Source: Pseudomonadota bacterium (lineage in GTDB: Bacteria > Pseudomonadota > Gammaproteobacteria > Burkholderiales > Thiobacillaceae). From it: a stretch of DNA of 62,154 bases. The stretch covers positions 1 through 62,154 of the forward strand of contig JAUYFG010000075.1 in the NCBI GenBank assembly GCA_030690985.1. Direction: 5' to 3'. Under the pieces are notes generated by a model. The model was not told the origin of the DNA. It was given only the letters and a program-made list of their open reading frames with translations, and ran no database searches. Position numbers and translations under genes: made by a program. Numbering within the stretch: the stretch's first letter is position 1; each line of letters starts with the position of its first letter. Of the stretch, positions 8,265 to 17,078 are shown piece after piece.

Positions 8265-8337
8265 GTAGGAGGCCCGCTTGCGGGCCGAACACCTTCCGCG
8301 AATGTGGGCTGTTCGGCCCGCAAGCGGACCTCCTACC
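8265..8337. repeat. Paired inverted REP (GTAGGAGGCCCGC family)
   Basis: The left arm GTAGGAGGCCCGCTTGCGGG and an inverted right arm ending CCGCAAGCGGACCTCCTAC form a long imperfect palindrome. Each arm has the GTAG foot plus a GGCCCGC/GCGGGCC hairpin typical of REPs. It sits between the PEP-CTERM gene and the convergent VapC-like gene. Confidence 0.85.
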
Positions 8338-8389
8338 GAAGATCGCCACTCCGGACAAGGGCCGCCACCGGAGACGAGGGCGACTCCAG

Positions 8390-8776
8390 TTACCAGAGTC
8401 GCCTGACGCCGTAATGGTCGAAAAGCGTATCGCTACTGATTAGCAGAATGCCTTCAGCCTGAGATTGGGCGATGATCAGCCGGTCAAACGGATCTCGGTG
8501 GTGAAAAGGCAATTTGCTCAGGGCCGCCGTGTGTCGAATTTCTATGGGGAGAACAAGAAAGCCGTTGTTACGTATTTCACGGGAGAAGAAGGCTTCGAAG
8601 TCCTCCGTCAATTTGTATTTGCCGATACTGATCTTGATGGCAATTTCCCAGTGACTGGCAGGGCTGATCAGGATGTCGTTGTCCGGGTCAGCAATGCAAT
8701 CAAGCGCTTTACGGCTCAGCCTGGGATCGTCCAGAAGAAACCAGAGTAGCGCCTGCGTATCCAGTAACACCTTCAT
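8390..8776 (-). CDS. PIN-domain toxin, VapC-like
   Basis: 128 residues with a PIN nuclease fold. The first acidic residue is D6 in MKVLLDTQALLWFL, a conserved SPASHWEIAIK block follows, and the C-terminal DPFDRLIIAQ block supplies further metal-binding aspartates. VapC toxins cut tRNA or rRNA. The start overlaps the antitoxin stop as ATGA. This sequence belongs to the PIN subgroup often annotated as type II toxin-antitoxin VapC. Confidence 0.88.
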   Translation of the reverse strand: MKVLLDTQALLWFLLDDPRLSRKALDCIADPDNDILISPASHWEIAIKISIGKYKLTEDFEAFFSREIRNNGFLVLPIEIRHTAALSKLPFHHRDPFDRLIIAQSQAEGILLISSDTLFDHYGVRRLW

Positions 8777-8985
8777 GGCATGTAGTCCGCGAAGTCGGCC
8801 AGATGCGTTTCGTCTTCGGACAGCAGGGTCAAACGCTCTTTGGCGCTGCCTGGTTTTCTGGGTTGTCTTTGGGGCGGGTCGATCATGACGATGAACCGGT
8901 GTTTGCCGGGTTCTACACTTTCGGGGAGGCGCACTTTCAAGATGCGATCTGGGGTGACCTCATATTCCACAGGTAGGCTCAGCAT
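8773..8985 (-). CDS. Small antitoxin paired with the PIN toxin
   Basis: 70 residues, directly upstream of and overlapping the PIN toxin by four bases. The N-terminus (LPVEYEVTPDRILKVRLPE) could form DNA-binding beta strands and the acidic C-terminus (SEDETHLADFADY) could bind the toxin, but it is not a classical AbrB-type VapB that I can assign. The role is inferred mainly from gene order. Confidence 0.68.
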   Translation of the reverse strand: MLSLPVEYEVTPDRILKVRLPESVEPGKHRFIVMIDPPQRQPRKPGSAKERLTLLSEDETHLADFADYMP

Positions 8986-9058
8986 GGTTACTCCGGATTA
9001 GTTCGTCCGTGATCGGCGCAGGCGAGTCTAACAGTCACCTGGATACGTGTGGATCGCC

Positions 9059-10303
9059 TCAGATCAACAGCCAGCCCAGCACCAGACCGCCGGCAACCGC
9101 CGCCATGCCAGGCAGCACGTGACGGGCCAGCGCCTTGCCGCCGATGACGGCAGCAAGGCCGCTCTTGAAGGCGATGTTGGCGAGTACCGCAAGCAGGATG
9201 GCGTTGGCGGTCTGGTCGATTCGCAGATTGCCGAGGTTGAACAGGCGCAGGCTGGACAGCGTGATGGCGTCCACGTCGGTCAGGCCGGAGACCAGTGCCA
9301 CGGCGTAAACCCCTTGGCTGCCGACCAGGTCGGACAGCCAGGCGGCAGCGAACAGGACCACGGCGTAGAGCAGGCCGAAGCTGAGCGCAGCGCGAATTTC
9401 CGTCGGATTGTTCATCTCCAGCGTGGGCGCGTTGCTTTGCTTGTCGAGCCGACGCCAGGCCAGATAAAGCACGATCAGACCGGCCAGCGCGCCGCCGCCG
9501 AACAGTGTCAGCATCGGCCGCAACAGCCCCGGCGCCAGCAACGCGACCAGTACGGACAGGCGGATCAACACGACCCAGTTGGCGAGCAGGATGACCAGCG
9601 CGGCCATGCCGGCGAGTTGCGGCGAGTTGCGGCCGTGCCGCGAGAAGGCCAGCGTCGTCGCGGTGCTCGACGCGATGCCGCCGAACAGGCCGGTGAGCAG
9701 GGTGCCGTGGCGTTGCCCGGCGATGCGCAAGGCGGCATAGCCGGCCAGCGACAAGCCCGAGATCAGCACCACCATCCACCAGATTTGATACGGGTTGAGC
9801 GCCTTGTAGGGGCCGTAATCCTGGTTCGGCAGGATGGGCAGAATCACGAACGACAGCACTGCAAATTGCAGAATCGAGACCAGATCGAGGCGGGTCAGAT
9901 TGCGCGAGACGCCGCGTAATTCAGGTTTGAAGTAGAGCAGGGCGGTGGTCAGGATGGCGAGGGTGACGGCCAGTTGCTCCATGTCGTACCAGACCATCGC
10001 GCCGAGGGTGTAGCAGACCACGACGGCGGCGACCGTGGTGGTGCCGGGGTCTTCCGATTCGGTGGCTTTGAAGTAGGTCGCCACCATCATGCCGCCCATG
10101 ATGATCAAGCCGGCCCCCAGCATCCAGGGCGCGCCGGTTTTCTCCGACAGCAACGCGCCCAGCGTGCCGGCCAGCGCCACCAGCGAGAAGGTGCGCAGGC
10201 CGGCGCGGGCGGCCGGCGAGCGCTCACGTTCCAGGCCGATCAGCAGGCCGATCGCGAGGCTGGTGAGGAAGGGGTAGAGGGTGGCGAGTTGATCCGTCGG
10301 CAT
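9059..10303 (-). CDS. MgtC/SapB-family membrane protein (DUF4010)
   Basis: 414 residues, about a dozen hydrophobic segments. The N-terminus has the MgtC/SapB signature (SLAIGLLIGLERERS) and the C-terminal half is a DUF4010 domain (GLTDVDAITLSS). Proteins of this architecture are inner-membrane and of unsettled function; MgtC itself affects magnesium limitation and ATP synthase. Its 3' end is duplicated at 6936-7134. It is probably monocistronic on this strand. Confidence 0.87.
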   Translation of the reverse strand: MPTDQLATLYPFLTSLAIGLLIGLERERSPAARAGLRTFSLVALAGTLGALLSEKTGAPWMLGAGLIIMGGMMVATYFKATESEDPGTTTVAAVVVCYTLGAMVWYDMEQLAVTLAILTTALLYFKPELRGVSRNLTRLDLVSILQFAVLSFVILPILPNQDYGPYKALNPYQIWWMVVLISGLSLAGYAALRIAGQRHGTLLTGLFGGIASSTATTLAFSRHGRNSPQLAGMAALVILLANWVVLIRLSVLVALLAPGLLRPMLTLFGGGALAGLIVLYLAWRRLDKQSNAPTLEMNNPTEIRAALSFGLLYAVVLFAAAWLSDLVGSQGVYAVALVSGLTDVDAITLSSLRLFNLGNLRIDQTANAILLAVLANIAFKSGLAAVIGGKALARHVLPGMAAVAGGLVLGWLLI

Positions 10304-10416
10304 GGTCTGATTATGGACAATTTGATGGTGCGGAAACAGGCTAAATCAAGCCTGCTTATCCGGTTGTCACACCCACCCACTAGATGTAGTGGCTCGTGAT
10401 TTCACGGCATGGCGCT

Positions 10417-10545
10417 GTAGGTTGGGCAGCGGAGTCGTTGCCGCTTTAGCGGCTTACGAATCAGGCGTGCCCCTTGCGGGTGCAAAGCGAAGCGTGCCCA
10501 ACAGCGCGCAGGTTCGTTGGGCACGCTTCGCTTTGCCCAACCTAC
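10417..10545. repeat. Composite REP region (GTAGGTTGGGC family with nested element)
   Basis: Outer arms GTAGGTTGGGC at 10417 and GCCCAACCTAC ending at 10545 face each other; AAGCGAAGCGTGCCCAAC is mirrored before the right arm. Between them, at 10429-10483, lies a copy of the element also found at 5090, which looks inserted into the first arm. The same outer family occurs at 41575-41647 and 50399-50431. It separates the MgtC-family gene from thrC, and no gene lies in 10304-10582. Confidence 0.85.
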
Positions 10546-10582
10546 GTCACTGGCAAGCTATTTAGCCTGAGCCTGAACAGGT

Positions 10583-12016
10583 TCAGTCGTTGGCATGACC
10601 GGCGATGTAGGCCTGTATTGCCGTCATATCGGCGTTCATGGTTTCCACCCGGTGCGGCAGCGTTTCCAGGTTTTCCAGGCCGGCCGGGCGCTCGGGTTGC
10701 ACCCCCAGCGCTTCGCGGATGCTGTCCTCGAATTTGGCCGGCAGCGCGGTTTCCAGACAAACCAGGGGAATGCCGGCTTCGCGATGTTCCAGGCCCACCT
10801 TCAACCCATCGGCGGTGTGGGTGTCGATCATGACGCCGTATTTTTCCCAGGCCATACGAATGGTCCGCATGCGGTCTGCGTGGCTGCTGGAACCGGATTC
10901 AATGGCGTAGGCCTGGATTTGCGCGAATAGCCCGCTGGGTTTCAGATCGAAGCTGCCGCCCGCATCCACGGCCTGCCACAACTCGCCGACCTGGGCGGCG
11001 TCGCGTCCGGTCAAATCGGCGATAAAGCGTTCGAAATTGGACGCTTTCGAGATGTCCATCGACGGGCTGGAGGTATGCAGCGTCTGTGCCGCGGTGCGCG
11101 GCCGGTAGACGCCGCTACGGAAAAACTCGTCGAGGACATCGTTCTCGTTGGTCGCGACAATCAGTTTGTGCACCGGCAGCCCCATCATGCGGGCGATATG
11201 GCCGGCGCAGACGTTGCCGAAATTACCGGAAGGCACCGAGAAACTGACCTTCTGCTCGTTGCCGGTGGTCGCTGCGAAATAGGCTTTGAAGTAGTAGATG
11301 ACCTGAGCGGCAACCCGCGCCCAGTTGATCGAATTGACTGCGCCGATGCGGTATTTCGCTTTGAAATCGAGATCGTTCGACACGCTTTTGACGATGTCCT
11401 GGCAGTCGTCGAACACCCCGCGCACCGCGATATTGAAAATGTTGGCATCTTGCAGGCTGTACATCTGAGCCTGCTGGAAGCGGGTCATGCCGTGCTCTGG
11501 CGACAACATGAACACGCGCACATTGTGCTTGCCGCGCATGGCGTATTCGGCGGCCGAGCCGGTATCGCCCGAGGTGGCGCCGAGAATGTTGATGTCTTGC
11601 CCGGCCTGGTCGAGGGCGTACTCGAACAGGTTGCCGAGCAACTGCATGGCCATGTCCTTGAACGCCAACGTCGGACCGTTGGACAGTTCCAGGATGAACA
11701 GACCTTCTTCCAGCTCGCGCACTGGCGTGATCTGGCTGAAATCCGAATCCTTGCGGCCGTGGCAATAGGTTTCCGTGGTGTAGGTCTGGTCGATCAGCGC
11801 CTTGAGGTCGTCCGGCTCGATGTCATCGGCCAGGCGCGACAACACGGCGAAGGCCAGTTGCCGGTAATCCATGTCGCGCATGAACGCCAGTTCCATCGCG
11901 GAGAACTGCGGATAGGTTTCCGGCAGATACAAGCCGCCATCCGGCGCCAGGCCGCCCAGGAGGATTTGCAGAAAAGATTGCTTGGGCGCTTGGCCGCGGG
12001 TGCTGATGTAGCGCAT
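10583..12016 (-). CDS. thrC: Threonine synthase
   Basis: Converts O-phosphohomoserine to threonine, the last step of threonine synthesis, using pyridoxal phosphate. 477 residues, the long form. The cofactor lysine is K120 in GPTLAFKDMAMQLLG; the phosphate-binding GATSGDTGSAA follows. It lies one base after hom on the same strand, so it is the third gene of an aminotransferase-hom-thrC operon. Confidence 0.96.
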   Translation of the reverse strand: MRYISTRGQAPKQSFLQILLGGLAPDGGLYLPETYPQFSAMELAFMRDMDYRQLAFAVLSRLADDIEPDDLKALIDQTYTTETYCHGRKDSDFSQITPVRELEEGLFILELSNGPTLAFKDMAMQLLGNLFEYALDQAGQDINILGATSGDTGSAAEYAMRGKHNVRVFMLSPEHGMTRFQQAQMYSLQDANIFNIAVRGVFDDCQDIVKSVSNDLDFKAKYRIGAVNSINWARVAAQVIYYFKAYFAATTGNEQKVSFSVPSGNFGNVCAGHIARMMGLPVHKLIVATNENDVLDEFFRSGVYRPRTAAQTLHTSSPSMDISKASNFERFIADLTGRDAAQVGELWQAVDAGGSFDLKPSGLFAQIQAYAIESGSSSHADRMRTIRMAWEKYGVMIDTHTADGLKVGLEHREAGIPLVCLETALPAKFEDSIREALGVQPERPAGLENLETLPHRVETMNADMTAIQAYIAGHAND

Positions 12017-12017
12017 G

Positions 12018-13343
12018 TCAGCCGTTCAATTCTTCGAGGCGGATGCGGGTGACATGGCCGGCAATAGTGGGTAATGCTTCAATTTTCTTCATCGCCGCAT
12101 TGACCGCTTTTTCCTTCGCGACATGGGTCAGCAGCACGATATCGGTCTGATCCTCGCCTTCGGCCGGTTCTTTTTGCAGCATCGCATCGATGGAAATTCC
12201 GAGATCGGCCAGGATGCGGGTGATATCGGCCAGCACGCCAGGCTTGTCGGCGGCGCGCATGCGCAGGTAATAAGCCGTTTCGACTTCTTCGATCGGCAGT
12301 ATCGGCAAATCGGTGAGCTGATCCGGCTGGAACGCCAGATGCGGTACGCGATGATGTTTGTCGGCGGTATGCAGGCGAGTGACATCGATCAGATCGGCGA
12401 TCACCGACGAGGCGGTAGGCTCGGCGCCGGCCCCCTTGCCGTAATACAGCGTCGCGCCGACGGCGTCGCCTTGCACCAGCACCGCATTCATGGCGCCTTC
12501 GACATTCGCAATCAGCCGCTTGCTCGGAATCAGCGTCGGATGCACGCGCAATTCGACGCCGCGCGTTTGGCCACACTCGCGGCGTTTGGCGATGCCCAGT
12601 AGCTTGATGCGATAGCCCAGTTGCTCGGCATAACGGATGTCCTTGGCTTGCAACTTGGTAATGCCTTCGACGTAAGCCTTGTCGAACTGCACCGGAATTC
12701 CGAAGGCGATGGAGGCCATCAAGGTGGCCTTGTGCGCGGCGTCGATACCCTCGATATCGAAGGTGGGATCGGCTTCGGCATAACCCAGTTTCTGCGCATC
12801 CTTCAGCGCCGCGTCGAAGGAGATGCCCTTGTCGCGCATCTCGGACAGGATGAAGTTGGTGGTGCCGTTGATGATGCCGGCGATCCACTGGATGCGGTTG
12901 GCGGACAAGCCTTCGCGCAGCGCCTTGATGATCGGGATGCCGCCAGCCACGGCGGCTTCGAAAGCCACCATGACGCCCTTCTTCTGGGCTGCGGCGAAGA
13001 TTTCGTTGCCATACACCGCCAGCAGCGCCTTGTTGGCGGTGACGACGTGCTTGCCGTTCTCGATGGCCGCCATGACCAGGTCCAGCGCGGTGGTATAGCC
13101 GCCGATCAACTCGACGATGATGTCGATGTTCGGGTCTTTCACCAGGCTGAATGCATCGTCGGTGACTTTGACGGCGGCGCCGACCAATTCACGGGCGCGC
13201 TCCACGTTGCGGTCGGCCACGGCGACGATGCGAATGGGGCGACCGGCGCGACGCGTAATTTCTTCCTGATTTCGGGTCAGCACGGTCCAGGTACCGCCAC
13301 CGACAGTGCCGATGCCGAGCAAACCTACGTTGATAGCTTTCAT
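12018..13343 (-). CDS. hom: Homoserine dehydrogenase
   Basis: Reduces aspartate semialdehyde to homoserine with NAD(P)H. 441 residues. The N-terminal Rossmann motif is [13 protein letters not shown] (about 7-19), the catalytic domain is centred near 200 ([19 protein letters not shown]), and a C-terminal ACT domain (about 355-430, [20 protein letters not shown]) allows threonine feedback. Its ATG overlaps the upstream aminotransferase stop by four bases. The substrate is made by asd, 45 kb away in this window. Confidence 0.97.
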   Translation of the reverse strand: MKAINVGLLGIGTVGGGTWTVLTRNQEEITRRAGRPIRIVAVADRNVERARELVGAAVKVTDDAFSLVKDPNIDIIVELIGGYTTALDLVMAAIENGKHVVTANKALLAVYGNEIFAAAQKKGVMVAFEAAVAGGIPIIKALREGLSANRIQWIAGIINGTTNFILSEMRDKGISFDAALKDAQKLGYAEADPTFDIEGIDAAHKATLMASIAFGIPVQFDKAYVEGITKLQAKDIRYAEQLGYRIKLLGIAKRRECGQTRGVELRVHPTLIPSKRLIANVEGAMNAVLVQGDAVGATLYYGKGAGAEPTASSVIADLIDVTRLHTADKHHRVPHLAFQPDQLTDLPILPIEEVETAYYLRMRAADKPGVLADITRILADLGISIDAMLQKEPAEGEDQTDIVLLTHVAKEKAVNAAMKKIEALPTIAGHVTRIRLEELNG

Positions 13344-14527
13344 TTCAGCAATCCATCTTTCTTGAACATGTCGCGCAGGCCGCGAATGGCCTGGCGGGTA
13401 CGCATTTCGTTTTCGATCAACGCGAAACGCACGTGGTCATCGCCATAGTCGCCGAAACCGACGCCGGGGCTGACCGCCACCTTGGCATCGGCCAGCACTT
13501 TCTTGGAGAACTCCAGCGACTTCATGTGCGCGTAGGGTTCGGGAATCGGCGTCCACAGAAACATGGTCGCCTTTGGCGCCTGCACATGCCAACCCACTTC
13601 GTTGAGGCCTTTGACCAGGGCATCGCGCCGCTTCTGATACATCAAACGGATGTCTTCCACGCAGTCCTGCGGCCCTTCCAGAGCGGCGATAGCCGCGACC
13701 TGTATCGGCGTGAAGGTGCCGTAATCGTGATAACTCTTGATCCGCGCCAGCGCCGCGACCAGCTTGGCGTTGCCGACCATGAAACCAACACGCCAGCCGG
13801 GCATGTTGTAGCTCTTGGACAACGTGAAGAACTCCACCGCCACATCCTTGGCGCCGGGCACCTGCATGATCGAGGGCGCTTTGTAGCCGTCGAACACGAT
13901 GTCGGCATAAGCGATGTCATGCACCACAAAGATGCCGTACTCCTTCGCCATCGCCACCACCCTCTCGAAAAACTCGAGTTCCACGCACTGCGTGGTGGGG
14001 TTGCTGGGGAAGTTGAGGATGAGCATCTTCGGGCGCGGCCAGAAGTCCTTGATCGCCTTCTCCATTTCTTCGAAGAAGTTCACCCCCGGCGTCATCGGCA
14101 GATGGCGGATATCGGCGCCGGCGATCACCGGACCGTAAATATGGATCGGGTAGCTGGGATTCGGCACCAGCACGATATCGCCCCGATCCAGTGTCGCCAA
14201 GGCCAGGTGGGCGATGCCCTCCTTCGAGCCGATGGTGGCGATGGCCTCTTTCTCCGGGTCGAAGTCCACGTCATAACGGGCCTTGTACCAGTTGCAAATG
14301 GCTTTGCGCAGACGCGGGATACCCTTGGACACCGAATAACGGTGGGTATCGCCGCGGCGGGCGGTCTCGATCATCTTCTCGACGATATGCGACGGCGTAG
14401 GCTGATCCGGATTGCCCATGCCGAAGTCGATAATGTCTTCGCCTCGCCGCCGGGCAGCCATTTTCAGATCGCCGGTAATATTGAAAACGTAAGGCGGCAG
14501 TCGTGAGATTCTAGGGAACTCGTCCAT
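13340..14527 (-). CDS. alaC: Alanine transaminase-type aminotransferase
   Basis: 395-residue class I/II PLP aminotransferase. The Schiff-base lysine is K238 in [16 protein letters not shown], and the C-terminal arginine block is [16 protein letters not shown]. Enzymes of this AlaC/AspC-like type upstream of hom are common in betaproteobacteria and are annotated as alanine or valine-pyruvate transaminases. The substrate cannot be proved from sequence. It heads the hom-thrC operon and is divergent from the Mth938-like gene. Confidence 0.87.
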   Translation of the reverse strand: MDEFPRISRLPPYVFNITGDLKMAARRRGEDIIDFGMGNPDQPTPSHIVEKMIETARRGDTHRYSVSKGIPRLRKAICNWYKARYDVDFDPEKEAIATIGSKEGIAHLALATLDRGDIVLVPNPSYPIHIYGPVIAGADIRHLPMTPGVNFFEEMEKAIKDFWPRPKMLILNFPSNPTTQCVELEFFERVVAMAKEYGIFVVHDIAYADIVFDGYKAPSIMQVPGAKDVAVEFFTLSKSYNMPGWRVGFMVGNAKLVAALARIKSYHDYGTFTPIQVAAIAALEGPQDCVEDIRLMYQKRRDALVKGLNEVGWHVQAPKATMFLWTPIPEPYAHMKSLEFSKKVLADAKVAVSPGVGFGDYGDDHVRFALIENEMRTRQAIRGLRDMFKKDGLLK

Positions 14528-14651
14528 CGATCAGGGGCTTTGTAGAAAGAGACTTTGTAAAAGCGCAGAATCTTACCCGAGTGCCCAATCCACGGGCAAT
14601 CTGATGCACCCTCCCCTGTTACCCGTACGCCCGTAGCTACAACACGCCGCC

Positions 14652-15020
14652 ATGAAATTGCACTTATCCAGAAGCTCGAATACCTATCTGATTTCCGGCT
14701 ATGGACGCGATCACTTCTTGATCAACGGGGTGCGCCACGAAACCAGCCTGATCGTACTGCCCGACGAAGTCGTCACCGGTTGGGCCAGGCATTTCGACCA
14801 ACTTGCGCCGGAACATTTCGACGCCTTGGCCATGCGTGCGCCAGAAATCATCCTGTTGGGCAGCGGCGTTTCCCTGCGCTTCCCCGCGCCCGCCCTCTAT
14901 GCCGGGCTGATCAAGGCGCGCATAGGCGTGGAAGTCATGGATACGCCGGCCGCCTGCCGTACCTACAACATCCTGGCGGCCGAAGGTCGGCGCGTGGCGG
15001 CAGCTCTGATCCTCGGCTGA
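14652..15020 (+). CDS. Mth938-like domain protein (NDUFAF3/DUF498 family)
   Basis: 122 residues matching the small Mth938/NDUFAF3 fold: YGRDHFLINGVRHETSLIV at the start, PEIILLGSGVSLRFP in the middle and a C-terminal ACRTYNILAAEGRRVAAALI. The eukaryotic relative is a complex I assembly factor; the bacterial function is unknown. The second half of this gene and its downstream region are duplicated at 15722-16027. Confidence 0.85.
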   Translation: MKLHLSRSSNTYLISGYGRDHFLINGVRHETSLIVLPDEVVTGWARHFDQLAPEHFDALAMRAPEIILLGSGVSLRFPAPALYAGLIKARIGVEVMDTPAACRTYNILAAEGRRVAAALILG

Positions 15021-15030
15021 TATATCTTTC

Positions 15031-15105
15031 CGCATAGTCCAAATGGACTGACCAGCTCGGCCGTCCTGCCGATTCGTTCCAAACCGTAACCTCCTAAAGT
15101 TCGAT
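15031..15105 (+). promoter_or_regulatory. Duplicated leader with palindrome, upstream of the first secreted repeat protein
   Basis: AGTCCAAATGGACT at 15036-15049 is a perfect palindrome with four central bases. The ~75 bases here align with 15953-16027 ahead of the second secreted protein, sharing CTCGGCCGTCC, GCCGATTC and TAAAGT. An inverted GGACT/AGTCC pair also occurs upstream of the TonB receptor (22853-22875). It may be an operator, but is equally explained as a relic of duplication. Confidence 0.45.
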
Positions 15106-15152
15106 CAAGGCGATGGGGTATCCCGCCTGACAACCCTTCCTGGAGGCATGCA

Positions 15153-15515
15153 ATGAAATATGCGCTTATCACCACGATCTTTGCGTTGACTACGCTCCCC
15201 GCCATGAGCGCGGATCAACCCTACCAGCACGAGTATCTGAACGGTGGCTATTTCGAAGCGGCCGAGGCACAGGCGATCAAACTGGCTGCCAACAATGACA
15301 CCAGCTACGACAAGACCCTGTATCGCAACGGAGGACACTTCGGTAATGCCAATAGTGATGTGATGATTGAACAGGGTGAACGGACTATCGCCGCAGCACC
15401 CGCGGATCCGCGCATACCGGAATCCAGTGTGGCTTACGGCAACACTCTGTACCGCAACGGTGGCCACTTTGGTGAGGCCAACAGCGACGTGAAGATCGAG
15501 CAAGACAGAAAATAA
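15153..15515 (+). CDS. Small secreted protein with internal repeats
   Basis: 120 residues, no recognised family. A signal peptide (about 1-20, ending PAMSA) is followed by two near-identical repeats, TLYRNGGHFGNANSDVMIEQ and its copy with E for N and K for M, plus a weaker first copy (EYLNGGYFEAAEAQ). The mature protein is about 100 residues, without cysteines, so likely periplasmic or extracellular. A CTGGAGG Shine-Dalgarno precedes the ATG. Function unknown; gene position suggests membership of the adjacent envelope and redox cluster. Confidence 0.72.
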   Translation: MKYALITTIFALTTLPAMSADQPYQHEYLNGGYFEAAEAQAIKLAANNDTSYDKTLYRNGGHFGNANSDVMIEQGERTIAAAPADPRIPESSVAYGNTLYRNGGHFGEANSDVKIEQDRK

Positions 15516-15654
15516 CGTGAGTCCAGCGGAGATAAGCATGTGCGCATCGCCAATCAGCGGATCGGATGCCACTGCTCACGGGGGCTTGTCGGACATGGAG
15601 TATCGAAGCGAAAAGGTGCCGAACGAGGACAGCTTTTAACGGTTTTGTAGCCGG

Positions 15655-15725
15655 CTTCGGGACATATCCAGAATGGCATTGAACAGACTCTCCAAGGTCG
15701 GCACCGATAGCTCGACCATTTGCAG
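15655..15725 (-). pseudogene. Histidine-kinase gene fragment
   Basis: About 65 bases match 18822-18890 inside the hybrid kinase gene, in the same minus orientation. The translation VELSVPTLESLFNAILDMS corresponds to IELSVATMESLFNAILDIS of the kinase dimerisation domain. No kinase frame extends on either side, so it is an isolated relic. Confidence 0.72.
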
Positions 15726-15950
15726 TATCTATCGTCTTGGCACTTCAGCGCCCTGGTCATGTGCACGCCGGAAATTGTCCTGCTGGATAGCGGCTCCAGA
15801 TTACGTTTTCCCTCGCCGGCCCTTATTGCCGGGCTGATCAAAGCTCATATCGGTGTGGCGGGATGGGCGCTGCCGCCGCCAGACCTGCCAACCGTATCCC
15901 GGCCGTCGAGGGATGGCGCGCGTCGGCGTCGCCGGTTGAATCTATTACCA
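15722..15950 (+). pseudogene. Fragment of the Mth938-like gene (duplicate)
   Basis: It aligns with about codons 53-122 of the gene at 14652: CTPEIVLLDSGSRLRFPSP here against RAPEIILLGSGVSLRFPAP there, then AGLIKAHIGV against AGLIKARIGV. The first half is missing, and the frame is lost after about 15870 although nucleotide similarity continues. It has no start codon of its own. The duplication carries on into the downstream leader. Confidence 0.82.
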
Positions 15951-16067
15951 ATTGCATAGGCCAAATGGACTGGCCGGCTCGGCCGTCCAGCCGATTCATT
16001 CCAGGCCACACTCTCATAAAGTCAAGACGAGGACTGTTCCTCGGTTACCTCAATAAAGGAGGACATC

Positions 16068-16400
16068 ATAAAACTCACTACCTTGGCGCTAACCCTTATC
16101 GGGCTCGTAACTGTTCTGCCCGCCCAAGCCGATCTCGACGCCGCCCAATGGAGCAGCGCCGAACTGCTGTGGAATGAGGAATACGATGCTTACGTGGTCG
16201 TGCCCACCCTGGGCGACGACATCTTCCAGGAACGTCTGGTCTGGAGCGACCACTACACCGATTTCGTACCCGTGGTCATGGCCCACATGGCCGAGATGCG
16301 GAATTACCACGAACAGGTTGTCTGGAGTGAATACCACGGCGACTTCGTGCCACTCGCGATGATCGAGTCATGCCCGAAGCTGAGGGGCAAGCCGTCGTAA
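16068..16400 (+). CDS. Small secreted protein with WS-Y-DFVP repeats
   Basis: About 110 residues, no known family. The frame encodes a clear signal peptide (KLTTLALTLIGLVTVLPAQA), then two related repeats, LVWSDHYTDFVPVVM and VVWSEYHGDFVPLAM. A strong AAGGAGG (16056-16062) lies five bases before an ATA codon at 16068 rather than an ATG. A TTG at 16083 is too far from that Shine-Dalgarno and would shorten the signal peptide. Either ATA initiates or the start codon is mutated. Function unknown. Confidence 0.6.
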   Translation: MKLTTLALTLIGLVTVLPAQADLDAAQWSSAELLWNEEYDAYVVVPTLGDDIFQERLVWSDHYTDFVPVVMAHMAEMRNYHEQVVWSEYHGDFVPLAMIESCPKLRGKPS

Positions 16401-16449
16401 TGCGTGTTGCCGGGCTCTACTGATTTTCGAAGCAGTTCGTAAGCAGTTT

Positions 16450-16481
16450 CCGTGTCGTCTCCATCCATTCGGCCGACACGG
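16450..16481. promoter_or_regulatory. Inverted repeat upstream of the DsrE-like gene
   Basis: CCGTGTCG at 16450-16457 and CGACACGG at 16474-16481 are perfect inverse copies separated by 16 bases, 44 bases before the DsrE-like ATG. It could be an operator or the terminator stem of the previous gene, although no T-run follows. Confidence 0.4.
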
Positions 16482-16525
16482 GTTAATCAGCCAACCGACA
16501 CATTCGCATTAGAAGGGGAGACAAA

Positions 16526-17020
16526 ATGTCCCTAACCCTGACACCTGCAAAGACCGACGTCCTCGATAGGGGATGGCCCGTCCTTTCGCCCACTGCCGAT
16601 TCCGAATTCGGGTCCGGCGAGGTATTGCGCGTCGAATATCCCGGAAATCTCTATACGGTGATTCTGGCCAGTGGCACGGAAGACGGCGGCAAGCGTGCAA
16701 CGCTGGCGCTTTCCATGGCCTGCACGGCGTTATCCATGGACCTGAGCACCCATCTCTTCCTGGTCGGGGACGGCAGCTACTGGGCTTACCAGGGCCACGC
16801 AGACGGTATCCAGGTAGCGGGCTTTCCATCATTGGATGAATTGTTGGAAAGCTTCGTGGACTTGGGTGGGGACTTGGCCGTGTGCTCCACCTGTAATCAG
16901 GCCTTGTGTCACGCCTCCGGTAGCCTCGACAAGGCGTTGACGCGCCGTCCGGGAGTGCAGATCCAGGGCATGGCCACGGTGATGGAACATCTGCTGAAAG
17001 GCCGCGCGGTTTCGTTCTGA
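16526..17020 (+). CDS. DsrE/DsrF-family protein
   Basis: 164 residues. The DsrE-like fold shows as YTVILASGTEDGGKRATLAL (a strand-loop-helix) and THLFLVGDGSYWAYQ. Cysteines C120, C123 and C128 in VCSTCNQALC occupy the place of the active cysteine region of DsrE/TusD sulfur carriers. DsrE proteins move persulfide sulfur in sulfur oxidation or tRNA thiolation. An AGAAGGGGAG Shine-Dalgarno precedes the ATG. It lies before a cytochrome c gene, so a role in sulfur redox chemistry is plausible but unproven. Confidence 0.8.
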   Translation: MSLTLTPAKTDVLDRGWPVLSPTADSEFGSGEVLRVEYPGNLYTVILASGTEDGGKRATLALSMACTALSMDLSTHLFLVGDGSYWAYQGHADGIQVAGFPSLDELLESFVDLGGDLAVCSTCNQALCHASGSLDKALTRRPGVQIQGMATVMEHLLKGRAVSF

Positions 17021-17040
17021 GTTGCCGCCGCAACGGCAAC
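17021..17040 (+). terminator. Hairpin directly after the DsrE-like stop
   Basis: GTTGCCG and CGGCAAC form a perfect 7 bp stem with a six-base loop, starting on the base after the stop. It is followed by TTGATGTTGTTG, a T-rich but not continuous tract, so it may be a weak terminator or mRNA stabiliser. Confidence 0.45.
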
Positions 17041-17078
17041 TTGATGTTGTTGCAATCACACCACTCTGGAGACTAATC

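Noticed and set aside
15554-15841. 95-codon minus-strand frame
   Set aside because: It passes through the kinase and Mth938 fragments in a frame unrelated to either.
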